NCBI RefSeq assembly: GCF_001421765.1
Contig: NZ_LMLA01000008.1
Location: forward strand, 124,906-188,905
Source of the DNA: Sphingomonas sp. Leaf32
GTDB lineage: Bacteria > Pseudomonadota > Alphaproteobacteria > Sphingomonadales > Sphingomonadaceae
Direction: 5' to 3'
DNA: 64,000 bases
The translations under genes and the position numbers were made by a program. Shown here in pieces: positions 26,288 to 36,691 of the stretch (within the stretch, counting starts at the first letter, position 1; every line of letters begins with the position of its first letter). Below the pieces are notes generated by a model. The model had not been told where the DNA came from. It ran no database searches and saw only the letters and a list, made by a program, of their open reading frames with translations.

Positions 26288-27064
26288 ATGGCCAACCATA
26301 ACGCCCCCACCGGCAACGTCGCGTTGCTGATCGATGCCGACAATGCCGGCGCCGCCTATCTCGATTCCGTGCTGACGGTGCTGGCCGAATTCGGCACGGT
26401 CAACGTCCGCCGCGCCTATGGCAATTGGGAAAAGCCCGGCCTCAAAAGCTGGAAGGCGCTGCTGATGCGCCACGGCATCGAACCGTTCCAGCAGTTCGAC
26501 ATCACCAAGGGCAAGAACGCGACCGACATGCGCATGACCATCGACGCGATGGACCTGTTGCTGCGCGGGCGGATCACCGGGTTCGGCATCATGTCGTCGG
26601 ACAGCGACTTCATGCCGCTCGCCCAGCGCATCCGGCAGGAAGGGGTCCCGGTCTACGGCTTCGGCACGGACCGCACGCCAGAGGGGTTCCGCGAGAGCTG
26701 CACCCGGTTCATCGACGTCGCGTCGCTGGACGTCGAGGATGTGGCGAACATGCCGCTGCCCCCCGCGATCGGCGGCGTCCCCGCCCCCGCCACGACTCCG
26801 GCGGCCAAGCCTGCCCCTGCCCCGGCGCGCAAGAGCCAGAAGGTCGATGCGTCGCTCGTGAAGCTGCTGTCCGATGCCTATGACGCGTCGAAGGTCGACA
26901 AGAAGGGCTTTGCCAGCCTGTCCGAAGTCGGCCAGCGCGCGGCGAACCGGTCGAGCTTCGACACGCGGAATTACGGGTTCAAGCGGCTGTCGGACCTGAT
27001 CGAGAAGGTGAAGGAGTTCGAGGTGGAGCGGCGCGATACTGGGGTGTTCGTCAAGCTGGTGTGA
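26288..27064 (+). CDS. NYN-domain protein with C-terminal OST-HTH/LOTUS domain
   Basis: 258 residues. The N-terminal NYN (PIN-like) ribonuclease domain (about 8-150) has its acidic metal-binding residues in ALLIDADN, ATDMRMTIDAMD and SSDSDFMP. A Pro/Ala linker (about 160-185) leads to an OST-HTH/LOTUS domain (about 187-258) of the kind that binds RNA. This LabA/DUF88-type layout predicts an RNA-cutting or RNA-modulating enzyme in the cytoplasm. Its targets are unknown. It begins 44 bases after the DoxX gene. Confidence 0.88.
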   Translation: MANHNAPTGNVALLIDADNAGAAYLDSVLTVLAEFGTVNVRRAYGNWEKPGLKSWKALLMRHGIEPFQQFDITKGKNATDMRMTIDAMDLLLRGRITGFGIMSSDSDFMPLAQRIRQEGVPVYGFGTDRTPEGFRESCTRFIDVASLDVEDVANMPLPPAIGGVPAPATTPAAKPAPAPARKSQKVDASLVKLLSDAYDASKVDKKGFASLSEVGQRAANRSSFDTRNYGFKRLSDLIEKVKEFEVERRDTGVFVKLV

Positions 27065-27160
27065 GGGGAGCGGTCCTCTATCCGCCCCCTTTCCTCACCT
27101 ACTCCGCTTGTTTCGAGCCTGTCGAGAAGCGACTGTCGAGAAGGCCGCCCTGCATCCCCG

Positions 27161-27327
27161 CCGCTCGTCCTGAGTAGCCATTGAGCCTGTCGAAAGGGCG
27201 TATCGAAGGACTGCCAAGGGTGCTTCGATACGGGCCTTCGATTTCGGTGCGTAGCACCGAAGCCTGTCCTGAGCGCCTGCCGCGGGTAGGCAGTCGAAGG
27301 GCTCGGTCCCTACTCAGCACGAACGGG
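27161..27327. repeat. MITE-like repeat copy 2, longer form
   Basis: It shares with 16102-16214 a start reading CGTCCTGAGTAGCCATTGAG, an inner CGTATCGAAGGAC and an end reading CTACTCAGCACGAACGG. It carries about 50 extra bases in the middle, which include GGTGCGTAGCACC. Loose repeat fragments (GAGCCTGTCGAGAAG and its complement) extend over 27105-27375. The repeat fills the gap between the NYN gene and the HisKA_2 kinase gene. Confidence 0.75.
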
Positions 27328-27400
27328 TTGATGCGGGTGGAAGGCAACACTTTTCGACAAGTTCGAAGCAAGCGGGAGGCGTTGGGGGAGAAGGACCGCC

Positions 27401-28582
27401 CTACACCGCCTCAGGCAACGGCATCACGAACGACACATGCGTCCCCGGCCCGGCATCCTCGAAACGCAACGTCCCGCCCAGCTGCCGCGCGAGGCTGGAC
27501 ACCATCCGCATCCCAAGGCTGGTTGGACGCGCCGCCGCCGGATCGAAGCCCGCCGGCAATCCCCGTCCATGATCGACGACCTCCAGCCATAACTGCCCAT
27601 CGTCGCAGCGCGTCTCGATCCTGACCGGCCCGCCGCCTTCGCTATAAGCATATTTGATCGCGTTGGTGACCAGTTCGGTCAGCAACAGCCCCAGCGGGAT
27701 CGCCGTGTCGCCGCTCACGACCAGCGGCGCGATATCGCAGTCGATGGCGTGGTCGGGCGCCTGCTTACGCAGGCCGTCAATGATGCCGCATACCAGCCGG
27801 TCCAGCGCGACGACGCCGACGCGGTCGCCTTGCCACAGCTGGTCATGCGCCTGCCCGATGGCGACGATCCGCGCCTGCGCATCGCCCAGCATCCGCTGCA
27901 CGCGCGGGTCGTCATCCTCGCGCATCTGCAGGTTCAGCATCGCCGACACCATCGCCAGGCTGTTCTTCACCCGGTGCGACGCCTCGCGCGTCAGCAGTTC
28001 CTGATGCTGGATCGCCGCGCGCAGGGACGCCTCGGCATCCAGCCGCTCGATCGCCACGCCGATCAGGTTGGCGAAACCCTGCATGAAGGCGAGGTCGTCT
28101 TCCTCGAACCGGCCATCCTTGCGGCTGTCGACCTCCAGCACGCCGAACCGGCGACCATTGGCCTCGACCAGCACGTTGATCGCGCGCTTGACGCCATGAT
28201 CCGCCATGAATCCGGGGGTGCGAAAGCGTTTTTCGTCGCCCAGATGGTTGGAGATCACTGCTTCGCCGGTGCGGAAGGCGAAGCCCGCGGGCGAAGCCAG
28301 GTCGTCGCCCATCTCCGCCTGCCCGACCACGCCCTCGTCCCAGCCGATGCCGGCACGGACGATCAGCGCGCCGCCCTGGTCGTCATGGTGCAGGAACTTG
28401 GCGAGCCGGGTGCGCATTCCCCGCGCGGCGAGTTCGACCGCCGCCCGCACGATCTCGTCGATGTCGCGGCTGCGGAGTGCGATGCCGCCGAATTCGGCCA
28501 GGATGCGCTGCTGGTCGAGGCGATAGCGGATCGCATCGGCGGGATCGTCCGACCCCGCCCCATTTTCCTCGACCACCGGCAT
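27401..28582 (-). CDS. GAF-domain sensor histidine kinase, HisKA_2 type
   Basis: 393 residues, soluble. A GAF domain (about 30-175) with CxxC-free ligand pocket leads to a HisKA_2 dimerisation domain with His203 in REASHRVKNSLAMV and an ATPase domain with LTELVTNAIKYAY and LGMRMVSSLARQLGG. HisKA_2 kinases in alphaproteobacteria often feed the general stress response (PhyR-NepR) or blue-light signalling. No LOV cysteine motif is seen. It starts four bases after the ettA stop, on the same strand, so the two may be co-transcribed. Confidence 0.88.
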   Translation of the reverse strand: MPVVEENGAGSDDPADAIRYRLDQQRILAEFGGIALRSRDIDEIVRAAVELAARGMRTRLAKFLHHDDQGGALIVRAGIGWDEGVVGQAEMGDDLASPAGFAFRTGEAVISNHLGDEKRFRTPGFMADHGVKRAINVLVEANGRRFGVLEVDSRKDGRFEEDDLAFMQGFANLIGVAIERLDAEASLRAAIQHQELLTREASHRVKNSLAMVSAMLNLQMREDDDPRVQRMLGDAQARIVAIGQAHDQLWQGDRVGVVALDRLVCGIIDGLRKQAPDHAIDCDIAPLVVSGDTAIPLGLLLTELVTNAIKYAYSEGGGPVRIETRCDDGQLWLEVVDHGRGLPAGFDPAAARPTSLGMRMVSSLARQLGGTLRFEDAGPGTHVSFVMPLPEAV

Positions 28583-28586
28583 CAGG

Positions 28587-30266
<1,680 letters not shown>

Positions 30267-30695
30267 TGCCGACGGCTCCGTTTCGAATATCGGGGGTGGT
30301 GTAAAAGGCTCTGGCGCGATGTAGCGTTGGGCCGTCGAATTGGCAACGCGGGCGCTACGGACCGACGGCGGGCCAAGCGTGCGATTCGGGCCACCCTGCC
30401 CCGCCATGACGACCGGTCAAATGCGGCGCGCAGCGTGGTCCAGCCGGAAATCTCGAATGAGACCCATAACAATTCGCTAATGCAACATGACGTCGCGTCA
30501 ACCGCCGTTTTTCGCCCTATTTAGAGGCATATTTGTCGTTCGTCGCAGGCGAGCCACGGCCCACCATTGGTCGCAAAGCCGCATTCCTGCCACAATTGGA
30601 GATTGACGGCGGCGTACAAGGCGCTATTGCGGCTATCTCGCGACGGCGGTGACGCCGGGATATTCGCGAAATGGAATTTTCTGGGAGTAACCCGA
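30267..30695. other. 429-bp gap between divergent ettA and a lipoprotein gene
   Basis: No gene is supported here. The ettA promoter and the lipoprotein promoter must lie in it. The part from about 30460 to 30540 is richer in A and T than the flanks, as expected for promoters, but I cannot fix boxes. A 313-residue reading on the minus strand across 30521-31462 has shadow-like composition. Confidence 0.4.
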
Positions 30696-30941
30696 ATGAA
30701 GAAGATCATGCTCGTCGCCGCCGCCGTCGGCCTCCTGTCGGTTGCCGCTTGCAAGAATACCCCGACCGACAACGCCGCTGACGCCGCGTCGGACAACCTG
30801 GAAATGCTGGCTGACAACCTCGAAGCGCAGGCCGAGAACACCTCGAACGAAGCCGTCGCTGCCGACCTGATGAACGCTTCGGAAAACGCCGAAGACGCTT
30901 CGGACGCGATCGAGAACGCAGCCGAGCACAACGGCATGTAA
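30696..30941 (+). CDS. small acidic lipoprotein, 81 residues
   Basis: The N-terminus MKKIMLVAAAVGLLSVAAC is a lipoprotein signal with lipobox SVAAC (Cys19). The mature part of about 62 residues is rich in Asp, Glu, Asn and Ala, almost free of aromatic residues and probably helical, with a heptad-like spacing of Leu and Met/Ala. GGGAG lies nine bases before the ATG at 30696. An intrinsic terminator follows, so this is a single-gene unit. The shape recalls entericidin- or Lpp-like envelope helices, but I do not recognise the family. Confidence 0.8.
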   Translation: MKKIMLVAAAVGLLSVAACKNTPTDNAADAASDNLEMLADNLEAQAENTSNEAVAADLMNASENAEDASDAIENAAEHNGM

Positions 30942-30988
30942 TTCCCGTTCCTGCGTCCTCTCGGATGCGGGAAACAGGAATGAAGAAG

Positions 30989-31020
30989 GGGCGCCCCGGC
31001 AACGGTGGCGCCCTTTTTTT
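30989..31020 (+). terminator. intrinsic terminator after the acidic lipoprotein gene
   Basis: GGGCGCC pairs with GGCGCCC around an 11-base loop and is followed by seven T. Confidence 0.88.
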
Positions 31021-31557
31021 CGTGCCAGCTACGGATCGTTACGCGGTCAGCAGCACGATGGCGCGATTGCGGCGCCTTTGCGACGAACCGATGAGCGAAT
31101 GTTGCGCGCTGCACCGCCGCACGATTTGCCATATTCGGTGCGTAAGATCGCTGCTTCATCGCAACTGCGCGAAACCCCGGCGCCCTGCAGTGTTCGCCAA
31201 TCCGCATGGTTCGATCTACCGGCGGCGCGCCCAGCATAACCTCTGCCTGCCGCCAAACGGACTGCACGCTCGGAACGATTCGCCCGGTAAACTGTCCCGC
31301 CGGGCGCCATCTCCAATACCCGACGTCGAACCGGCCGGTTCTCGACCTGTAGCCGCATAAACGTAATACCGAGCAACGAGCTGAGGAGCGCGGCGGAGCG
31401 AAGCCCCACCTCGCTCTACAATGCCCCTTGCCCCCTGCAGAGATACAGCACGTCAGCAGCAACGATATCAGGGAAGACGGGTGCCGCGTTTCTGTGCACC
31501 GTCCGCGCCAGTGCGCATAACCATAAAGCGGTGCGATCGAATCGCTTCAGGGCAATG
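31021..31557. other. 537-bp gap with no supported gene
   Basis: Short open frames occur on both strands but none has a ribosome site with sensible protein composition. GC is somewhat lower than in the genes around it. I see no repeat, tRNA or clear RNA structure before the tRNA-Pro gene. Confidence 0.35.
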
Positions 31558-31634
<77 letters not shown>

Positions 31635-31679
31635 ACGCGAAGCGCGGCCCTAGTCGCAAACGCCGCGTTGCACAAGCGT

Positions 31680-31755
31680 TGGTGGGCCCGGCAGGACTCG
31701 AACCCGCAACCTAGCCGTTATGAGCGGCCAGCTCTAACCATTGAGCTACAGGCCC
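31680..31755 (-). tRNA. tRNA with CAT anticodon, most likely tRNA-Ile2 (lysidine-modified)
   Basis: A 76-base cloverleaf on the minus strand. The acceptor stem is GGGCCTG with CGGGCCC and the anticodon loop is CTCATAA, anticodon CAU. The D arm TAGCTCAATGGTTAGAGC and the overall form resemble bacterial tRNA-Ile2 rather than initiator or elongator tRNA-Met. CCA is encoded. Identity between Ile2 and Met rests on resemblance. Confidence 0.85.
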
Positions 31756-31832
31756 ACGCTTGTACCGGGGTGCGATAGCGTCGGGCGCGGGGGCGGCGCA
31801 AGTGGGATGATGCCCCTCCCCCGTCTGCGCGA

Positions 31833-32861
31833 TCAGGCGGAGTCGCGTTCGACCAGCGTCGGCGTCATCACCACCGACGGGGCATCCTCCCCCGCGATCC
31901 GGCGGAACAGCGCGGAAACCATCTCGTTCGCGCCGCGCGCGATGTCCTGGCGGACGGTCGTGATCCGCGGCACGGCGCTTACCGCGAGCGGCAGGTCATC
32001 ATAGCCGATGACCGGCATATCGCCGGGAACACGGATGCCCCGATCGGCCAGGACGCGCAGCGCCGTCAACGCGATGACGTCCGATGCGGCAACGATCCCG
32101 TCGACCTGCCCGCCGACCCGGTCGAGATGCGCGGCGATCTCCTGCTCCATGATGTCGGAGGCGAGATGGGTGTCGAGCTGGATCGGCGGGTCGGCGATAC
32201 CGGCGATCGCCAGCGCCTGCGCCACGCCCTCGCAACGCTGGCGAATTTCGGGCGCACGCAGTTCGCCGAGAAAGGCGATACGCCGCGCGCCGCGCTGGAT
32301 CAGCCGTTCGCCGGCCAGCCGCCCGCCCGCGATGTTATCGGTCCCGACCGCGCAATGCATCTGGTCGGGCAGATTGCTGCTGCCCCACGCCACCAGCGGG
32401 CGATAGCGGCGGGCGATGCGTTCGATGGTATGGAACTGGTCCGACTGGCCGATCAGCAGCACCCCGTCGAGCATACCGGAATCGACGATCCGCTCCAGCC
32501 AGTCGGTCGCATCGGGAATGACGCGCGACAGCATCAGGTCGTAGCCATCCTCGGTCAGGCGGTCGGCGAGGAAGCCGAGCATCGTCATGAAGAACGGGTC
32601 GGACAGATGCTGGCGCCGTTCATGGCCCAGCGGCACCACCACCCCGATCACCCCCGTCCGCTGCGTCCGCAATCGGCTGGCCATCTGGTTCGGGCGGAAA
32701 CTGTGTTCGGCGGCCAGCGCCTGGATGCGGTCTCGGGTCTCCGCATTGACCAGCGATTTGCCGGCCAGCGCGCGCGACACGGTACCGGGCGACACCCCGG
32801 CCAGCCGGGCAAGGTCGGCGATCGTCCGCACGCGGGACCCGGATGTGGTATTTTCGTCCAT
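31833..32861 (-). CDS. LacI-family transcriptional regulator, divergent from ROK kinase
   Basis: 342 residues. The helix-turn-helix reads TIADLARLAGVSPGTVSRAL (about 13-32) with a hinge helix at QMASRLRTQRTG, followed by a periplasmic-binding-like sugar domain (about 65-340). The ATG at 32861 gives the normal LacI N-terminus; in-frame starts upstream add nine or more residues of unlikely sequence. It is divergent from the ROK kinase gene and probably controls it through the GCAAnCGnTTGC palindrome between them. The effector is likely a sugar or sugar phosphate. Confidence 0.9.
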   Translation of the reverse strand: MDENTTSGSRVRTIADLARLAGVSPGTVSRALAGKSLVNAETRDRIQALAAEHSFRPNQMASRLRTQRTGVIGVVVPLGHERRQHLSDPFFMTMLGFLADRLTEDGYDLMLSRVIPDATDWLERIVDSGMLDGVLLIGQSDQFHTIERIARRYRPLVAWGSSNLPDQMHCAVGTDNIAGGRLAGERLIQRGARRIAFLGELRAPEIRQRCEGVAQALAIAGIADPPIQLDTHLASDIMEQEIAAHLDRVGGQVDGIVAASDVIALTALRVLADRGIRVPGDMPVIGYDDLPLAVSAVPRITTVRQDIARGANEMVSALFRRIAGEDAPSVVMTPTLVERDSA

Positions 32862-32927
32862 GTTGTTACTTGTACGAACATATTCCATACATCTGCCAGC
32901 AGAATGTGTGGAGGATGCGAGACAATT

Positions 32928-32939
32928 GCAAACGATTGC
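32928..32939. promoter_or_regulatory. putative LacI-type operator between lacI and the ROK kinase gene
   Basis: GCAAACGATTGC is an inverted repeat of form GCAAnCGnTTGC with the central CG typical of LacI-family sites. It lies about 90 bases before the kinase start and 67 bases before the regulator start. Confidence 0.5.
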
Positions 32940-33028
32940 GAACGCCAATATGGGCTGAGGACAATAACCCGGCTTGCCGCGACGGGCGTCGCTACGGCAG
33001 GATCGGGGATCAGCGGAGAGGGCGAACG

Positions 33029-33910
33029 ATGGTTGCGGACAGGATGGTTGCCGGTGTCGAACTGGGCGGAACCAAGTCGATCGCGGTGATCGGACATGGC
33101 GACACGATCATCGACCGGTTCCGCGTGCCGACCACCACGCCCGACGAAACGCTGGGCGCGCTGGCGGCGAAGCTGGCCGAATGGCGGCAGGTGCATCGCC
33201 CCGAAGCGATCGGTATCGCCAGCTTCGGCCCGATTTCGGTGGCGGACGGAACGATGCTGCCGACGCCCAAGCCGCATTGGGCGGGCGCGGACATCGTCGG
33301 ACCGCTTGCGGTCGGGTTCGACCGGGTGGCGTTCCATACCGATGTGACGGGTGCGGCATTGGGCGAGGGTCGCCACGGCGCCGGCGTCGGCCTGTCCGAT
33401 TTCCTATACGTCACGGTCGGAACCGGGGTCGGCATGGGGATCATCGTCAACGGACGGCCGGTGACCGGCCTGATGCATCCGGAAGCCGGGCATATCCGCG
33501 TGCGGCGGCGCGCGGGGGACGATTTTGCCGGAGCCTGTCCGTTCCATGGCGACTGCCTGGAAGGATTGGTCAGCGGCCCCGCGATCGCCGCGCGGGCGGG
33601 CAAGCCGGCGCATCTGCTGGGCGCCGACGATCCGGCGTGGCGCGATGTCGCCGATGCGCTGGGTGAGGCGTTCGCGATGCTGTTCCTCACCCTCTCCCCT
33701 GCCCGCATCATCGTCGGCGGCGGGGTCGGGCTCGGCCAGCCGCACGTGTTGCCAATGGTGCGCGAACGCACGGTCGCGGCACTGGCGGGCTATCTGGGCT
33801 TTGTCGACGAGCACTCGATCGGCGAGCGGATCGTGCCGGCGGGCTTGGGCGACGAAGCCGGCCCGCTCGGCACGCTGGTCATGGCGCAGGGCGTGCTGAC
33901 CGCCGCCTGA
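33029..33910 (+). CDS. ROK-family sugar kinase (fructokinase/glucokinase type)
   Basis: 293 residues. ROK kinases phosphorylate glucose, fructose, mannose or related sugars in the cytoplasm. The ATP loop is GVELGGTKS, the catalytic Asp lies in FHTDVTGAALGE, and the zinc-binding segment is ACPFHGDCLEGLVSGPAI, the version found in fructokinase-like members such as YdhR. GGAGAGGG lies about seven bases before the ATG at 33029. It is divergent from a lacI gene and near the glucan genes, so it likely phosphorylates the hexose they release. Confidence 0.9.
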   Translation: MVADRMVAGVELGGTKSIAVIGHGDTIIDRFRVPTTTPDETLGALAAKLAEWRQVHRPEAIGIASFGPISVADGTMLPTPKPHWAGADIVGPLAVGFDRVAFHTDVTGAALGEGRHGAGVGLSDFLYVTVGTGVGMGIIVNGRPVTGLMHPEAGHIRVRRRAGDDFAGACPFHGDCLEGLVSGPAIAARAGKPAHLLGADDPAWRDVADALGEAFAMLFLTLSPARIIVGGGVGLGQPHVLPMVRERTVAALAGYLGFVDEHSIGERIVPAGLGDEAGPLGTLVMAQGVLTAA

Positions 33911-33919
33911 CCGGCAGGA

Positions 33920-34159
33920 TCAGTCCGCGTCGGACGTGTCGGTCCCGGCGGCGTCGTTGTGCGCGCCGCCCGGTCCGCCGTGATAGTCTTTTTCGCTCTG
34001 CCCACCGGCAAAGCGTCCGGCATCCTTGTCGTCATGCGGATTGGGATAGGCTCCGCCACCGGACTCGCCGCCGCCGGACGTCGTGTTGACGCCATCGGGC
34101 CCGCCGGCGTCGGACTTGCCGCCTACCGCCTGGTTGGGCTGTTTTCCGTCATCGGTCAT
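33920..34159 (-). CDS. small Gly-rich protein of sphingomonads, 79 residues
   Basis: The sequence is hydrophilic and Gly/Asp/Asn rich with the motif GGGESGGGAYPNPH and then GGQSEKDYHGG, which I recall from small proteins found across sphingomonads. AAGGAG lies nine bases before the ATG at 34159 (six before a GTG at 34162), so it is very likely translated. It has no signal peptide or hydrophobic core and is probably disordered. Its function is unknown. It converges with the ROK kinase gene. Confidence 0.72.
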   Translation of the reverse strand: MTDDGKQPNQAVGGKSDAGGPDGVNTTSGGGESGGGAYPNPHDDKDAGRFAGGQSEKDYHGGPGGAHNDAAGTDTSDAD

Positions 34160-34221
34160 CACATGCTTCTCCTTGCGGTTGAGAGGGTCAACGCGCGACG
34201 ACCGATGCCGGGTGCGTGCGT

Positions 34222-36507
34222 TCAGGCCAGCACGAAGCTGCCGTTGACGCCGTCCGCTTCGGCCGAGGGCGCGACCCAGATGCGGAAGCTGCCCGGTTCG
34301 ACGACGGGACGGTTCTGCGTCCCGATGAAGCGCAGGGCGTCGGCGCGCAGGGTGAACTCGACGATCTTCGATTCGCCCGGTGCCAGCGCTACGCGCTGAA
34401 ACGCCTTCAGCTCGCGGACAGGACGCGTGATGCTGGCGGCGACGTCGTGGATGTAGAGCTGCACCACCTCGGTCGCGGCGCGGGTGCCGCTATTGGTGAC
34501 CCGCGCCCGCACCTTCAGCGCGCCATCGGTATTCAGCCGCCCGCCGCCGAGATCGAGATCGCTATAGGCGACGCGGCCATAGGTCAGGCCATGGCCGAAC
34601 GGGAAACGCGCCGCGTTCGGCCCTTCGCGATAGCGCGCCTTGTATTCGGCCAGCGGCCCCGGCGGATTGGGCCGGCCGGTCGTCTTGTGCGCATAATAAT
34701 AAGGCTGCTGGCCGGTCGAGTAGGGAAAGCTGACCGGCAGGCGGGCCGAAGGTGACATGTCGCCGAACAGGATGTCGGCGGTCGCCGGACCGCTCTGCGA
34801 CCCCAGGAACCAGGTGACGAGGATCGCACGCGCATCCAGCACCGGCTTGTCGAGTACCATCGCCCGACCATTGCGCAGCAGGATGACGGTCGGCTTGCCG
34901 GTCGCCAGCACCGCTTGCGCCAGGTCGAGCTGCGCCTGCGGGATGCCGATGTCGACGCGCGACTGCGCCTCCCCCGACATGCGCTGCGACTCCCCGATCG
35001 CCAGCAGCACCACGTCCGCCTGCGATGCGGCGATGACCGCCGCCTCGATCCCGCCGGGGATGGCGTCGGTGATGCCCGACCCGTCGACCGCCGAAACCAG
35101 CGAAGGATCGGTGACGGCGGCGCGGACTCCGGTCAGCAGGTCGACCGCCTCCGCATCCGAGCCATAGACGTTCCATGTGCCGATCAGCTCGCGCTGCCCC
35201 TGCACGAACGGACCGATCAGCGCGATCTTCTTGCCCGACTTGGGCAGCGGCAGCAGATCGCCGTCGTTCTTCAGCATCACGATCGAGCGAGCGCCCGCCT
35301 CCCGCGACAGCTTCAGATGGGCGGCGGTGCGCACCCGCGCCTTCTCGCGGCGCGGATCGATGCGGCGGAACGGATCGTCGAACAGGCCGAGTTGCACCTT
35401 CAGCGCCAGCACGCGGCGCACCGCCTGGTCGAGGCGCGCCATCGGCACCTCGCCCTTCGCGACCAGATCGGGCAGGTGCTTGATATAGAAGCCCGACTGC
35501 ATCGACATGTCGACGCCGGCAAGGAAGGCGAGCTTCGTCGCCTCGCGCGCATCCGCCGCGAAGCCGTGCGCGATCAGTTCCTCGTCACCGGTATAGTCGG
35601 ACACGACCAGCCCGCCGAAGCCCCATTCCTTGCGTAAAATCGTGTCGAGCAACCACGGATTGGCGGTGGCGGGTACGCCCGACAATTCGTTGAACGACGC
35701 CATCGTCGTCGGCGCACCGGCGGCAAAGGCGGTCTGGAACGGCGGGAAATAGGTTTCGCGGAGCGTCCGTTCGGAAATATCGACCGTGTTGTAATCCAGC
35801 CCGGCCTCCGCCGCGCCATAGGCGGCGAAATGCTTGGCGCAGGCCGCAACCGCATCGTCGGCGGTCAGCCCGCGACGCCCCTGGAAACCGCGTACGCGGG
35901 CATCCGCCATCGTCTTGCCCAGCAGCAGGTCCTCGCCCGCCCCCTCGATCCCGCGGCCCCAGCGCTGGTCGCGGGCGATGTCGACCATCGGCGCGAAGGT
36001 CCAATCGATGCCGGCCGCCGACGCCTCGACCGCCGCCGCGCGTGCGGTGCGTTCGGCAAGGTCGGCATCGAAACTGCCCGCCTCGGCCAGCGGCATGGGG
36101 AAGACGGTGCGGAAACCGTGGATGATGTCGGCGGCGAACAGCAACGGCACCTTCAGCCGCTGTTCGCGCATCGCCACCAACTGCATCCGCCGCGCCATTT
36201 CCGCGCCATTGCCGTTGAATACGCCAGTCAATTTGCCCGCGCGGACTTGCGCCAGCTGTTCGTCGAACGTTGCGGTCGCGCTGATCGGATTCAGCGCGTT
36301 GGCGGCGCCCCCGGCCCATGCGGCGGCCATCAGCGTCAGCTGCCCGGCCTTCTCCTCTACGGTCATCTGACCGATCAGCGCCTCGACCGATGCCGGCAGG
36401 CGATCGCCCGCCTGCGCCAGCAGCGCCCGGGCCGGTGACGCGCTCCACGCGGCCACCGCGCCGGCGCCCATCATGAGCGCCCGGCGCGAAATGCGGATGT
36501 CTTCCAT
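34222..36507 (-). CDS. exported GH3 beta-glucosidase (BglX-like)
   Basis: 761 residues. The N-terminus ISRRALMMGAGAVAAW followed by ASPARA is a twin-arginine export signal, so the folded enzyme is sent to the periplasm. The (beta/alpha)8 domain spans about 40-360, with the nucleophile Asp304 in GGLVVSDYTGDEE and KHFAAYG, the substrate-binding Lys-His pair. An alpha/beta sandwich (about 390-610) and a fibronectin-III-like domain (about 650-760) follow, as in BglX. It removes glucose from the ends of beta-glucan oligosaccharides. The ATG at 36507 is preferred for the Tat signal and GAGGGG upstream. It is divergent from the second lacI, sharing its palindromic operator. Confidence 0.92.
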   Translation of the reverse strand: MEDIRISRRALMMGAGAVAAWSASPARALLAQAGDRLPASVEALIGQMTVEEKAGQLTLMAAAWAGGAANALNPISATATFDEQLAQVRAGKLTGVFNGNGAEMARRMQLVAMREQRLKVPLLFAADIIHGFRTVFPMPLAEAGSFDADLAERTARAAAVEASAAGIDWTFAPMVDIARDQRWGRGIEGAGEDLLLGKTMADARVRGFQGRRGLTADDAVAACAKHFAAYGAAEAGLDYNTVDISERTLRETYFPPFQTAFAAGAPTTMASFNELSGVPATANPWLLDTILRKEWGFGGLVVSDYTGDEELIAHGFAADAREATKLAFLAGVDMSMQSGFYIKHLPDLVAKGEVPMARLDQAVRRVLALKVQLGLFDDPFRRIDPRREKARVRTAAHLKLSREAGARSIVMLKNDGDLLPLPKSGKKIALIGPFVQGQRELIGTWNVYGSDAEAVDLLTGVRAAVTDPSLVSAVDGSGITDAIPGGIEAAVIAASQADVVLLAIGESQRMSGEAQSRVDIGIPQAQLDLAQAVLATGKPTVILLRNGRAMVLDKPVLDARAILVTWFLGSQSGPATADILFGDMSPSARLPVSFPYSTGQQPYYYAHKTTGRPNPPGPLAEYKARYREGPNAARFPFGHGLTYGRVAYSDLDLGGGRLNTDGALKVRARVTNSGTRAATEVVQLYIHDVAASITRPVRELKAFQRVALAPGESKIVEFTLRADALRFIGTQNRPVVEPGSFRIWVAPSAEADGVNGSFVLA

Positions 36508-36602
36508 GCGATCCCCTCTGTGTCTTTCGCGCAACGATCCAGTCGCGCCCGTGTTTCAAATTCGTCGTTTCGAATCTGTGGTTGAAGCGCGTTGTAGATT
36601 CT

Positions 36603-36616
36603 TGTAACCGGTTACA
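36603..36616. promoter_or_regulatory. LacI-type operator between GH3 and lacI
   Basis: TGTAACCGGTTACA is a perfect 14-base palindrome with central CG, the classic form of a LacI-family site. It lies 96 bases before the GH3 start and 76 bases before the lacI start, so one repressor could control both directions. Confidence 0.8.
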
Positions 36617-36691
36617 TCAAGAGCGAACGGCAGGCAGCCGTCGGATTCGCCGCGATGGGCGGGGCGATGCAGGGAGTGGACCGGTAAGAGC

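Noticed and set aside
30521..31462. Open frame of 313 codons on the minus strand
   Set aside because: It covers the acidic lipoprotein gene, its terminator and non-coding DNA; composition is Arg/Ser/Ala-rich without domains.
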